DNA from: Gallaecimonas pentaromativorans
GTDB taxonomy: Bacteria > Pseudomonadota > Gammaproteobacteria > Enterobacterales > Gallaecimonadaceae
Reading direction: 5' to 3'
Assembly (NCBI RefSeq): GCF_003751625.1
Contig: NZ_RJUL01000002.1
Span: 1-64,000 of the forward strand
Length of the DNA stretch: 64,000 nt
Positions 37,397 through 45,460 of the stretch are shown here, piece after piece. A program made the translations under genes and the position numbers. The notes beneath the pieces are model-generated. The model was not told the DNA's origin and searched no databases. It was given only the letters and a program-made list of their open reading frames with translations. How positions within the stretch are numbered: position 1 is the stretch's first letter; each line of letters opens with the position of its first letter.

Positions 37397-38455
37397 ATGA
37401 AACGGCTTTTATGTGCACTTGTTTTAACCTTCACTGGCGCCGCGCAAGCCGCCGCGCCTGCCCTGCCCGGCCTTGGCGCCGAGCTTGATAAAACCTCGGT
37501 GTCGGGGCTGTCTTCCGGCGCCTTTATGACCTCGCAGTTTTTCGTGGCCTATTCCGACATCATGGTCGGGGCCGGAGTCATTGCCGGTGGCCCATATCTT
37601 TGCGCCATGTCCTACCCCAGCAATACCTTTTTGCAAAACGCCACCACCACCTGCATGAACCCGCTGACCGCCAGCACCGCGCCCCCGGCCGAGCATCTGC
37701 TCACCCTGGCCAAGGGCTATGCCAGCAAAGGCGAGATTGCCGACCTTGGCAACCTCAAAAACGACCGGCTCTATGTGTTCAGCGGCAAAAGCGACAAAGT
37801 GGTCAGCACCCTGGTGGTTAACCAGACCGTGGCCTTTTACAAGGCTGCCGGGGTGCCGGATGATGCCATCCGCTATGATACCTCGGTCAATGCCGGCCAC
37901 GCCATCGTCACCGATGCCCCCAAAGACACCAGCTGCGATGTCACGGCGCCGCCTTTTATCAACGACTGCGACTTTGAGCAGTCCACCCGCATCATTGAGC
38001 AAATTTATCCTGGCAGCAAAGGGCCGGCCGCCACCGAGCCCAAGGCGGTGGCCTTTGACCAACGGGAGTTCATTAAAAGCAGCAACACCAGCATGAGCGA
38101 CACCGCCTATTACTACGCCCCCAAGGCCTGCCTTGAAGGCAAGCACTGCCCGGTGCACGTGGTGCTCCATGGCTGCTTGCAGGGGGATAAGGTGATAGGG
38201 GACAAGTACTACAACGGTACCGGTTATAACCAGATGGCCGACGCCAACGACATCATCATGCTCTACCCCCAGGTGCAGCCGTCACAGCTGTCGCCGTTCA
38301 ATCCCCAGGGCTGTTGGGATTTTTGGGGCTATTCTTCACCGGATAGCACCACGCCGGATTTTTATTCTCGCAATGCACCGCAGATAAAGGCCATTTACCA
38401 GATGGTAGAGCGCCTGGCCTCTGCCCCCACCAATACATCGGAGGTAGGACAATGA
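37397..38455 (+). CDS. Exported PHB depolymerase family esterase
   Basis: 352 aa. A signal peptide (MKRLLCALVLTFTGAAQAA) is followed by an alpha/beta-hydrolase fold. LSGLSSGAFMTSQFF carries the catalytic Ser in a lipase-like box, and HVVLHGCLQG with WDFWGY are family marks of PHB depolymerases or related esterases. The signal peptide suggests action outside the cytoplasm on released polymer or oligomers, which contrasts with the intracellular phasins beside it. Its stop overlaps the next phasin start (ATGA), so the two are coupled. Possibly a broader esterase. Confidence 0.87.
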   Translation: MKRLLCALVLTFTGAAQAAAPALPGLGAELDKTSVSGLSSGAFMTSQFFVAYSDIMVGAGVIAGGPYLCAMSYPSNTFLQNATTTCMNPLTASTAPPAEHLLTLAKGYASKGEIADLGNLKNDRLYVFSGKSDKVVSTLVVNQTVAFYKAAGVPDDAIRYDTSVNAGHAIVTDAPKDTSCDVTAPPFINDCDFEQSTRIIEQIYPGSKGPAATEPKAVAFDQREFIKSSNTSMSDTAYYYAPKACLEGKHCPVHVVLHGCLQGDKVIGDKYYNGTGYNQMADANDIIMLYPQVQPSQLSPFNPQGCWDFWGYSSPDSTTPDFYSRNAPQIKAIYQMVERLASAPTNTSEVGQ

Positions 38456-38940
38456 GTATGGCAAACGGCGGCTTCATCGAGCCGGGCCTGAGCAAAGCCA
38501 TTGAACAGTGGCAGGCATATTTCAAAGAAAGCATGGAGAGTTCACTGGGGCTGATGAGCGCCGTGAACCCGCTCAAGGACGCCGCCGAGGTCACGCAGAA
38601 GGTGTCCCAGGCCATGGTGGAGAACCTTTCTAGCGGCAAGATTGCGCCGCCGCCGGCAGAAGCCTTAAAGGAGCTGAGCGAGCTGCAAAGCGCCGGGGCT
38701 CAGCGGCTTTGGGAAGGTTGCACGCAAACCATTAAAGACAGCCGCAGCGCCACTGAAAAGCTGCTGTCCTTTGACGGTGTGCCCAGCACCCCCCAGGGCC
38801 TGCTCACCCACCTGCTGCAAACCAACCTGGCGGCGGTCAAGCAATACCAAGCCGACGCCAGCGCCATGGCCAGCACCATGAGCGAGATGCAGTCGGCCTA
38901 CAACGCCTGGCTGGATAAGTACTTCCTCAAGGTCCAGTAA
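38452..38940 (+). CDS. Second phasin family protein
   Basis: 162 aa, helical, related to the phasin at 36701 (shared EMQSAYNAWLDKYF-type ending and KELSELQSAGAQRLWEG-type helix). It lacks the long Ala/Lys tail. Start coupled to the depolymerase stop by a four-base overlap with GAGGTAGGA just before it. Likely granule-bound with its paralogue. A terminator follows. Confidence 0.86.
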   Translation: MSMANGGFIEPGLSKAIEQWQAYFKESMESSLGLMSAVNPLKDAAEVTQKVSQAMVENLSSGKIAPPPAEALKELSELQSAGAQRLWEGCTQTIKDSRSATEKLLSFDGVPSTPQGLLTHLLQTNLAAVKQYQADASAMASTMSEMQSAYNAWLDKYFLKVQ

Positions 38941-38965
38941 AAAAGGCGCCGAAAGGCGCCTTTTT
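38939..38965. terminator. Bidirectional terminator after the phasin operon
   Basis: AAAAGGCGCC / GGCGCCTTTTT with a GAAA loop, between convergent genes. Confidence 0.88.
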
Positions 38966-39525
38966 CATCCCTCCACCGGGTTCGCCGGGGTCGGCAACAA
39001 CAGCTGATAAAACGCCAAATCGAGCCAGCGCCCAAACTTGAAGGCGGCGTGGTTGATGGTGCCGGCGTGCACAAAGCCCAACTTTTCATGCAAGGCGATG
39101 CTGCCTTGGTTGTCGGTGTCGATACAGCCCACCAGCAAGTGGTAATCCTGCGCTATGGCCTGCTCGATAAGGGCCTGGAGCAGCACCTTGCCAAGGCCCT
39201 TGCCCCGGTGCGCCGGATGCACGTAAATGGCGTGCTCAACGGCATATTTATTGGCCGGACGCGGCCGAAAAGGGCCGTAGCTTGCAAAGCCCATCAAAGT
39301 GCCGGCCTCATCAACAGCGCCAATCACCGGATAATGGCCGGCAGCCTTGCCAGCAAACCACTGGTGCATATCGTCCATGGTGCGGGCCTTGTAGTCATAA
39401 AGGGCCGTGGAATGGAGGATGGCGTCGTTGAAGATATCAAGAATGGCCTGGCCGTGAGCTGCCAGCTGGCAGGTGATGAGGGTCATGAAGGCGTCCGAGT
39501 TGGGCTGTTGGCTAGAGTCTGCCAT
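38965..39525 (-). CDS. GNAT family N-acetyltransferase, phosphinothricin-acetyltransferase type
   Basis: About 186 aa from 39525, or 173 aa from the alternative ATG at 39486. AILDIFNDAILHSTALYDYK, then YVHPAHRGKGLGKVLLQAL (acetyl-CoA loop) and ALHEKLGFVHAGTI are typical of the PAT/YncA-like group, which acetylates phosphinothricin, methionine sulfoximine or similar amino acids. Neither start has a strong ribosome site; family members commonly begin near the second. Divergent from the small gene at 39574. Confidence 0.87.
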   Translation of the reverse strand: MADSSQQPNSDAFMTLITCQLAAHGQAILDIFNDAILHSTALYDYKARTMDDMHQWFAGKAAGHYPVIGAVDEAGTLMGFASYGPFRPRPANKYAVEHAIYVHPAHRGKGLGKVLLQALIEQAIAQDYHLLVGCIDTDNQGSIALHEKLGFVHAGTINHAAFKFGRWLDLAFYQLLLPTPANPVEG

Positions 39526-39573
39526 TATCCGGCCATGGCTGCCCACTCGCTGGCCGCATTTAGGACGCCGTTG

Positions 39574-40008
39574 ATGACATCTCCAAGCCCTGTCACCGTA
39601 TTTTTCATGGACACCGATCAGTGCTGGTTGCTGACCGGGGTGGATAACCAAAGCCGCCACCCACTCTCCCTTGGCCTTGATACCCTGGCGCCGCCCCTGG
39701 CAACGCCTTACCAGTTGGAGCTTGCCATTGAAGCGGCGGAAGCCCAGCTGATGCCCCTGGCCGCCACATTGCCGCCCCAAAGCCTGCTGGTGCTGACCGG
39801 CCCCGGCGCCGAATGCCTGGCCGCCCTTGCCCACAGCGCCAGCATTAACCTTGATTGGGTAGAATTGCACTTTGGCGAGCTGGCCCTGGCGGCCGAGCGC
39901 CAGCACCCACGCTTTGATGGTGCCACCCGCGCCGCATTGCTGCTGGTAAGGGAACTGATGCATCACCTGGGCTTTGACAGCGCCCAATTGCCGGTCAGCC
40001 ACGGTTAA
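39574..40008 (+). CDS. Hypothetical protein
   Basis: 144 aa, no signal peptide or membrane helix. N-terminal beta-like FFMDTDQCWLLTGVDNQS, then Ala/Leu-rich helices (AIEAAEAQLMPLAATL). AGGA lies eight bases before the ATG. It is divergent from the acetyltransferase gene and ends before a hairpin. No family recognised. It could be a core hypothetical because its composition matches neighbouring genes. Confidence 0.6.
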   Translation: MTSPSPVTVFFMDTDQCWLLTGVDNQSRHPLSLGLDTLAPPLATPYQLELAIEAAEAQLMPLAATLPPQSLLVLTGPGAECLAALAHSASINLDWVELHFGELALAAERQHPRFDGATRAALLLVRELMHHLGFDSAQLPVSHG

Positions 40009-40010
40009 AA

Positions 40011-40034
40011 ACAAGGCCCCGGATGGGGCCTTGT
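40011..40034 (-). terminator. Terminator of the SRPBCC gene
   Basis: ACAAGGCCCC / GGGGCCTTGT with a GGAT loop; on the minus strand it is followed by TTTTT. Confidence 0.75.
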
Positions 40035-40040
40035 AGCGCG

Positions 40041-40454
40041 TTAGCGGCGTTGGTGCTCCACGTAGTGGGCAAAGTTATCCAAGATGGCCTGCCAGCCTTG
40101 CTGCTGCATCTCGGGCGGGTGCTCGTCTTCGGCGTCAAAGGTTTCAGTCACCTTGATGCCGCCGGCTACCGGCTCGAACAGCACGGTGACACAGCGGCCG
40201 TTGTCCATCACGTATTCCAGGCACTGGTGCTCCACCACTTTGGTGAAGGTGCCTTCAAAATCAAACCCCATCGAGCCGTCTTTGGCCTCCATGCGGCTTA
40301 AGAAGCGGCCGCCAAGGCGCACGTCCTGGGTGCTGCGGGTGGTATGCCAGTCATCAGAGGCGGCATTCCAATGCACAATGTGTTCCGGGGTTATCCAGCA
40401 CTGCCACACCGATGCCAGATCGCTCTTTACCAGGGTTTGGACCTGCAACTGCAT
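40041..40454 (-). CDS. SRPBCC (AHSA1-like) domain protein
   Basis: 137 aa. WITPEHIVHWNAASDDWH and GGRFLSRMEAKDGSMGFDFEG are typical of the START-like AHSA1 family, which has a hydrophobic cavity and often binds lipids or small ligands. The ATG at 40454 follows AAGGAGG and is chosen over a start 14 codons upstream. Function not defined; often found near stress genes. Confidence 0.87.
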   Translation of the reverse strand: MQLQVQTLVKSDLASVWQCWITPEHIVHWNAASDDWHTTRSTQDVRLGGRFLSRMEAKDGSMGFDFEGTFTKVVEHQCLEYVMDNGRCVTVLFEPVAGGIKVTETFDAEDEHPPEMQQQGWQAILDNFAHYVEHQRR

Positions 40455-40496
40455 TGATTGCCTCCTTTCTTGCGGTGTTTTACCACTATAGGGCAC

Positions 40497-41720
40497 CTAA
40501 CCTGCCACCACGCAGTTGCGCCCTTGTTTTTTCGCCTTGTACAGGGCCTTGTCTGCAGCCTTGATGATCTGCTCGGGCAGCTCCTGGCCTTTGTCTTTTT
40601 CAGAGACCCCGATACTGACGGTGATCTGCACCGTTTTAGTGCCTTTGCCGCCCTTGCCCCGCTGCTCGGCGGTGCCCTGCTTACGCTTGGTTTTATCGCG
40701 GATCACAAAGGGAGTGGTGGCGATAAGCTCGCGCACATCGTTAAGGTGCGTTTGGGCATCGCTCGCGCCCATGCCGGGGAAAATAAGGGTAAATTCCTCG
40801 CCGCCGTAGCGAAATACCTCACCGCCGCCTTTTACCTGGGCGATCTTACTGGCCACCATGGCCAATACGTCGTCCCCCACGTCGTGGCCGTAGGTGTCGT
40901 TAAAGCTCTTGAAGTGGTCGATATCCAGCATCGCCAGGCTGTAGTGGCGCGACATCCCCGCCAGGCGTTCAAAGAGCTTACGCCGGCCGTTAAGGCCGGT
41001 CAGGGCGTCGCGATAGGCAAGGTCGTGGGAGTCTTTAATGCCGGTCAGCAGCGCTATCACCAGCGCGGCGATGGCAAAAATGCTGGAGATAAAGGGCACG
41101 TCCAGAAAATACAGCGGCAGCAGGTTGGCCAGCACCACGCAAAAAAGCCCGGCGGCAATGATGCCCTTTTGAAAAAAGAAGGTGATAAAGCTTGCCAGCA
41201 GCAACAGCAGCGACAGCACCAGGCCGTTGGTGCTGATCACCATGCCGTCGTAGCCGCGCGGGGCAAAGTAGGCATCAAGAGAGGCCACCAGCGCCTGGCC
41301 CTGCATCAGGTAGCTCACCACCGCCACCAGAAACCCCAGTACCACCAGGCTGTAGAGGGTCATGGCATTGGGGTGGCTCAAGCCGCGCTCCATGGCCAGT
41401 TGGTTAAGCAGCAGCGCCAGCGGCAACGCCAAAATAAGCAAGGTATAGACATAACGCACCAGCGGCTCGCTGATGGGCCGCTGCAAGAAAGATTGCACCA
41501 GCAGGTAGCCGGCCAGGGTGAGCACCACGCTCAGCAGCAATTGGCGTTTGGAAAACTGAATGGCCAGCCACAGCCCCACCGCCGCCAGGGCATAGGGCAG
41601 CCAGGAAATGGCCATGGCCCAGTCGCCGCTGATCCTGGCGCTAAAGGCGCAGGCCAGCCCTGCCAGAAGGAGGATAAAACCGGAGGGAAGCAGGGGTGTA
41701 AATCGTTGTCGTTGAAGCAT
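40497..41720 (-). CDS. Membrane-bound diguanylate cyclase (GGDEF domain)
   Basis: 407 aa. About seven N-terminal transmembrane helices (residues 10-230) form a possible sensor. The C-terminal GGDEF domain (about 240-405) has DIDHFKSFNDTYGHDVGD and the active-site RYGGEEF. It makes cyclic di-GMP from two GTP. The inhibitory RxxD I-site, expected five residues before the motif, is absent. No operon partner. The sensory input is unknown. Confidence 0.93.
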   Translation of the reverse strand: MLQRQRFTPLLPSGFILLLAGLACAFSARISGDWAMAISWLPYALAAVGLWLAIQFSKRQLLLSVVLTLAGYLLVQSFLQRPISEPLVRYVYTLLILALPLALLLNQLAMERGLSHPNAMTLYSLVVLGFLVAVVSYLMQGQALVASLDAYFAPRGYDGMVISTNGLVLSLLLLLASFITFFFQKGIIAAGLFCVVLANLLPLYFLDVPFISSIFAIAALVIALLTGIKDSHDLAYRDALTGLNGRRKLFERLAGMSRHYSLAMLDIDHFKSFNDTYGHDVGDDVLAMVASKIAQVKGGGEVFRYGGEEFTLIFPGMGASDAQTHLNDVRELIATTPFVIRDKTKRKQGTAEQRGKGGKGTKTVQITVSIGVSEKDKGQELPEQIIKAADKALYKAKKQGRNCVVAG

Positions 41721-41836
41721 TTACCTTTCCAATACCGCTGGAGCCTTTCTAACACCTAAAGGCGACCAAAGCGGGGCAACAATGAACCTGTTGCGATGGA
41801 TAGCCGGCGGGCCGCTGTAAAACGGCCCGCCAAGGC

Positions 41837-42199
41837 TCAGGCGCTCGCCAGCACCAACACCAGGGCCAGCGCTGCCGGCAGGGCCTGGATGTAGAGGATT
41901 TTCTTACTGGCGGTGGCCGCCCCGAAGATGCCAGCCACCAGCACGCACAGCAGGAAAAAGAGCTTGATGCAGTGGCCAAAGGCCGGCTCGGCCACCAGCC
42001 CCCATAGCAGGCCCGCCGCCAAAAAGCCGTTATACAGCCCTTGGTTGGCAGCCATCACTTTGGTGATCTGCGCCTTTTCCGGAGTCAGGCCAAAGGCCTT
42101 CATGCCTTTGGGTTTGTCCCACAAGAACATCTCCAGCACCAGAAAGTACAGGTGCAGTAAGGCCACCAGGGCCACGACGATATTGGCAATAAGGCTCAT
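41837..42199 (-). CDS. DUF1304 family membrane protein
   Basis: 120 aa, four transmembrane helices. LHLYFLVLEMFLWDKPKGMKAF and ANQGLYNGFLAAGLLWG are marks of DUF1304. Role unknown in the family. It lies 25 bp downstream of the DUF2059 gene on the same strand, so co-transcription is likely. Confidence 0.9.
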   Translation of the reverse strand: MSLIANIVVALVALLHLYFLVLEMFLWDKPKGMKAFGLTPEKAQITKVMAANQGLYNGFLAAGLLWGLVAEPAFGHCIKLFFLLCVLVAGIFGAATASKKILYIQALPAALALVLVLASA

Positions 42200-42224
42200 A
42201 GGATTTTCTGCTCGTTGTTATTGA

Positions 42225-42749
42225 TCAATGCTGGCCACCCTGCCCGCTCGCCTCGGCCTGGCGGTGCGCGCTAAGTTCGGCCTGCATTTCTTGGGCGATC
42301 TGCTGGAACCTGCCCATGGTGTTTTGCGCTGCCTGCTGCATAAAGCCCATGGATTCTTGCATCATCTGCGGCATTTTGGCGATCACCGCTTTACCGGTAT
42401 CGGAGCGGTAAAAAGCCAGCATGTCGTTGAGCTGCTGGTCGGTAAAGTTGCGCTCGTAAATGGTGATGATGTTGGGCTCCATCACCTTCCAGCCCATGGT
42501 TTCCTTGGCCGCGTCCAGCATGCGCTTGTGGTATTTGTCGAAAATCGCTTGCTCCGAGGGCTTGATATCGAGCTTGGCCGACATGCCCTTCATCATGTTG
42601 TCCATCTGGGCGTACATGGAGTCCATCAACGAGTCCATGTTCATCAATTGGATGAGTTCGACCACCTTGTCGTGGCGGGTTTTGTCGTTGTTATCGGCAT
42701 AGGCGTTTACCGACAAGGCCACCAGTAATACACACAACAGCTTCTTCAT
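42225..42749 (-). CDS. DUF2059 domain periplasmic protein
   Basis: 174 aa. A signal peptide (MKKLLCVLLVALSVNAYA) is followed by the helical DUF2059 region with MMQESMGFMQQAAQNTMGR and YERNFTDQQLNDMLAFYRSDTGKAV. Family function is unknown; members are periplasmic and helical. The tail is Gln/His rich. No partner is obvious apart from the downstream DUF1304 gene. Confidence 0.88.
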   Translation of the reverse strand: MKKLLCVLLVALSVNAYADNNDKTRHDKVVELIQLMNMDSLMDSMYAQMDNMMKGMSAKLDIKPSEQAIFDKYHKRMLDAAKETMGWKVMEPNIITIYERNFTDQQLNDMLAFYRSDTGKAVIAKMPQMMQESMGFMQQAAQNTMGRFQQIAQEMQAELSAHRQAEASGQGGQH

Positions 42750-42954
42750 CTTTTACATCCTGTTTGTAAGGGGAGCTACCACTGAGCTTCCTGCCCGGCC
42801 AGCTTACCATCAAAGAGTGATTTTTCAGCCACTTGCCTTGTAACGGCGAGTTTCAGCCTGGCGCCGTTGGCGCTTTTTCAAAGCCCATCTTACCGCCCCC
42901 GGCGCCGGGCCCGGCGGGTACCCGCTTGCGATAAAAAACCGCAGCACCCGTTCA
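42750..42954. other. Intergenic, no supported gene
   Basis: About 205 bases separating the methyltransferase gene (minus) from the DUF2059 gene. A short minus frame across it has no ribosome site and is not supported. No clear terminator hairpin. Confidence 0.4.
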
Positions 42955-43560
42955 TCAATCACTCTCTTTTTGAACAACAAGGTAGGCATGGGGTTCGGGG
43001 TATTGGTCAAACTCCAGGTGCTTGATTTGGCAACCCAGCGCCAGCATCAGGCTAACAAAGCCGTTGGTTCCCAGGGTGGAGTAATACACCTCTGGGCCCA
43101 TATGCCGGTTTTGCATCTCCCCGGGCGCGTCGGTGCCGCCAAAGGAGAAGATAAAGACGCCGCCTTTTTCAAGGCCGGCAACGATTTTGCGCAGCACCGG
43201 CTCTTGGCTCGCCAACGGCAGGTGCCAGATGCTGTCCCAGGCGCTGATAAAGGCGTAGCGCTTTTCAAAGGCAAAGGTGCAGATATCGGCATGATAAAAA
43301 GGCACCTCGGGGTGGCGCGCTTTGGCAAGGCGCAGCATCTGGCTGGAAACATCCAGTCCCTCGGCACTAAAGCCGTGCTGGCCCAGCAGCGAGATAAAAC
43401 GGCCGGTGCAGCCGCAGCCAATATCAAGGGCAAAGCCCGCTTTGCTTGCAAAAGCCAGGGCCCGTTGGTGCTGGGCGATGCCATTGCTGCGGTCAAAGCC
43501 GGGGCGCTGCCAGAGGTGGGTGATTTGGTCGTAGGCTTTGCCGATATCCGACGGGTCCAT
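42955..43560 (-). CDS. Class I SAM-dependent methyltransferase
   Basis: 201 aa. FALDIGCGCTGRFISLL is the SAM-binding motif I, followed by GLDVSSQMLRLAK (motif II) and HADICTFAF. The Rossmann fold is complete. The substrate cannot be told; the sequence after the core (FSFGGTDAPGEMQNRHMGP) suggests a small molecule. It lies 31 bp downstream of a zinc-ribbon gene on the same strand. Confidence 0.88.
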   Translation of the reverse strand: MDPSDIGKAYDQITHLWQRPGFDRSNGIAQHQRALAFASKAGFALDIGCGCTGRFISLLGQHGFSAEGLDVSSQMLRLAKARHPEVPFYHADICTFAFEKRYAFISAWDSIWHLPLASQEPVLRKIVAGLEKGGVFIFSFGGTDAPGEMQNRHMGPEVYYSTLGTNGFVSLMLALGCQIKHLEFDQYPEPHAYLVVQKESD

Positions 43561-43591
43561 ACAGGATTCCTGACAATACGCGGTAAGGTGG

Positions 43592-43915
43592 TTAGTTGAT
43601 AAAAAAGTCCACCAGCTCGCTCAAGGCCGACTTGTGGCTTCGGTAAAACTCGGTGTAGCCACACTCAATGCAGCTAACGGCAATGAAACGGCCAGGCTCC
43701 CGGCTAACCAGCCTGTCGGTGGTGGTATAGAGGCGGCTTGCTTCATAGGCGCCACAATCGCACTTGCAGCAGCGGTAATTGCCCTTTTGCTTGGCTGCGA
43801 TGGCGTCTTTAATGGTTTGAAAACGCTCGGGAAAGCGCTCGCGGTTGATACTGGCGTAGGCTTCAAACAGCTCTTCAAGCTGGTAGCTGGCGTAGTCTGG
43901 CTCTGGGGTTTTCAT
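43592..43915 (-). CDS. Zinc-ribbon protein, DUF2082-like
   Basis: 107 aa. CCKCDCGAYEASRLYTT and VSCIECGYTEFYR give Cys pairs of the DUF2082-like nucleic-acid-binding zinc ribbon. The N-terminal half is helical. Close to the methyltransferase gene, perhaps one operon. It shares a CxxCG...EF style with the cassette zinc ribbon at 3740-3976, a general ribbon feature rather than evidence of descent. Confidence 0.78.
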   Translation of the reverse strand: MKTPEPDYASYQLEELFEAYASINRERFPERFQTIKDAIAAKQKGNYRCCKCDCGAYEASRLYTTTDRLVSREPGRFIAVSCIECGYTEFYRSHKSALSELVDFFIN

Positions 43916-43937
43916 GTACGGCTCCCTTGTACTTCGC

Positions 43938-44360
43938 TCATACCAGTCGCTTAGCGATGGGATGCTCGGGGTTTAACTGCAACAGATCCCACAGGTTGCC
44001 GTAGAGATCTTCAAATACCGCCACTGTGCCGTAGTCCTGCTCCTTGGGCTCACGCACAAAACGAATGCCAAGAGACAGCATGCGCCGGTAGTCGCGCCAA
44101 AAGTCGTCGGTATTTAAAAACAGAAACACCCGCCCCGCCGTTTGATTGCCCACCACCGCCAACTGCTCGGGTTTGGAAGCTTTGGCCAGCAGCAGCGTCA
44201 CCCCATTGGAGCCTGGCGGCGCCACCACCACCCAGCGTTTATCCTGCTCGGGCTGGTAGGTGTCATCCAGCAGCTCGAAATTGAGCTTGTTGACGTAAAA
44301 ATCGATGGCCTCGTCGTAGTCCTTCACCACCAACGAGATATAAGCAATGGCCTGTTTCAT
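43938..44360 (-). CDS. VOC (glyoxalase/bleomycin resistance) family protein
   Basis: About 140 aa. AIAYISLVVKDYDEAIDFYV at the start and VAVFEDLYGNLWDLLQL at the end give the paired beta-alpha-beta-beta-beta modules of VOC proteins, metal-binding enzymes or drug-binding proteins. The ATG at 44360 with GGGG upstream is preferred over one four codons earlier. Substrate unknown. Confidence 0.88.
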   Translation of the reverse strand: MKQAIAYISLVVKDYDEAIDFYVNKLNFELLDDTYQPEQDKRWVVVAPPGSNGVTLLLAKASKPEQLAVVGNQTAGRVFLFLNTDDFWRDYRRMLSLGIRFVREPKEQDYGTVAVFEDLYGNLWDLLQLNPEHPIAKRLV

Positions 44361-44505
44361 CGGGTACCCCATAGCCTCGGCAAAGCCTGGGATTGTACTG
44401 CGCTAAAGTCCCTGGCGAAATAAAGCGGCAAGCGCGCAAAAAATGGCCAGAAACCAGAGACACCGCGTACTCTCAATAGGTTGAGATGGTTAAAAGGAGT
44501 CATTT

Positions 44506-44568
44506 ATGGCAAATCAGATTCACCTTGTGAGTGTGGTATCGGCGTTAGATACCTCACTCAACCTTTGA
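44506..44568 (+). CDS. Possible 20-aa peptide with strong ribosome site, overlapping a hairpin
   Basis: AAAAGGAG lies six bases before an ATG that opens 20 codons ending in TGA. Inside it, TGAGTGTGGTATC (44528-44540) pairs with GATACCTCACTCA (44548-44560) with one mismatch around a seven-base loop. The peptide has no recognisable feature. It could be a leader peptide with an attenuator, an sRNA, or neither; no gene follows closely on this strand. Confidence 0.3.
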   Translation: MANQIHLVSVVSALDTSLNL

Positions 44569-44627
44569 TAAGCCCGGCTTTAATAGGGGCTCAGCGCCGA
44601 ATCTAAGCGCTTGCACTTGCCAGCGGC

Positions 44628-44849
44628 TTAAGCCGAAAACCGAGACGCTCCACGCTTTAGCCAATAGCCCGCATAGGCGCCAATACCAGCCCAGTAGCAC
44701 CCCACCAGCAATCCCACAAAACCACAAAACCGGCCAAGCTCGGCACCATCATAGGGCGTAGCAGAAAACCCATACCAGGCGCCAACTACGCCAATAGCCG
44801 TACCCAAAGCAGCCAGCAAAAGCCCGGCCAAAAATCCCATTTTCTGTTT
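44628..44849 (-). CDS. Small membrane protein, unknown
   Basis: 73 aa from the ATG at 44849, which has GGAGG just upstream; a longer frame exists but lacks a site. Two transmembrane helices (about 5-25 and 35-60) with Gly-rich packing (GLLLAALGTAIGVVGAWYG). No family recognised. Confidence 0.62.
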   Translation of the reverse strand, partial: KQKMGFLAGLLLAALGTAIGVVGAWYGFSATPYDGAELGRFCGFVGLLVGCYWAGIGAYAGYWLKRGASRFSA

Positions 44850-45026
44850 CATAACACCTCCGTGTTGGTTTATCTCTGACGTTGCCAAAATGACTCAGCG
44901 CCCTGATGTTCGCTTTTAAGCCATCCACGCACCACCATTAATGCAAAGCCCAGTAAGTTAATGCCCTGCGATTTTCTGGTTCGGGAGTTCATTGTCATCC
45001 TGAACACCATGGTTAAAAGCGGCGAG

Positions 45027-45081
45027 AAATGGACTGAAAAAGGGGCTTAATTCATTGACAGAACGCCACGTCACTTGTTAG
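45027..45081 (-). repeat. Conserved downstream end of cassette group 3
   Basis: Closely matches 23766-23822 (AAATGGAC, CTTAATT, ACAGAAC, CACTTGTTAG shared). On the minus strand it begins CTAACAAGTGACG, like an attC first arm, with no clear second arm. The stop of the EF-Tu-like gene lies in it. Confidence 0.65.
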
Positions 45082-45386
45082 TTGCTATTTATGGCCTTGA
45101 TAGAGCAATAACCTACGATTCTATTCACCTCACAAATATGCCAAGAAAATCCTGGAATAAATTTTCCAACATCTTGCTTGGGGACGATGAATCCTAATCT
45201 AGCCTCACAGCTATCACCTGGTTTAAGCCAATCACGATCAAGGAAATCTATTTGACCTATGAATGTATAAGAGCGTCCTGGGAGCCAGTGATTGGGGCGA
45301 ATACCGCTGCCATACCCATCTCTCCCTCGCATACACTCCTTGTGCAATCCGACCTCAATTATTGCTTCAAGAGATACTGTTTCCAC
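45078..45386 (-). CDS. Cassette-borne EF-Tu domain-3-like protein
   Basis: 102 aa, all beta. GSGIRPNHWLPGRSYTF, WLKPGDSCEARLGF and GFSWHICEVNRIVGYCSI follow the pattern of the C-terminal beta-barrel of elongation factor EF-Tu, including the late VG-x-G-like turn, without any GTPase domain. It starts at a GTG with GGAGAG upstream. Its stop is in the conserved terminal sequence. It is the last gene of cassette group 3, with an attC-like site (45404-45460) before it. A decoy or toxin-like interaction with EF-Tu partners is possible, but unsupported. Confidence 0.6.
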   Translation of the reverse strand: METVSLEAIIEVGLHKECMRGRDGYGSGIRPNHWLPGRSYTFIGQIDFLDRDWLKPGDSCEARLGFIVPKQDVGKFIPGFSWHICEVNRIVGYCSIKAINSN

Positions 45387-45403
45387 CTGACTCTCCGCGG
45401 CAA

Positions 45404-45460
45404 CTAACGCCGCCAGCAGAGGCGCAGCTATGCTGCGTCCATTTGCCTGGCCTTGTTAGC
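45404..45460 (-). other. attC-like recombination site 5
   Basis: On the minus strand: GCTAACAAGGCCAGGC, then a central stem GACGCAGC-ATA-GCTGCGCC, then GCTGGCGGCGTTAG. Outer arms pair (GGCCAGG / CTGGCGG) with a bulge. The methyltransferase reading frame runs into its first arm. Confidence 0.9.
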
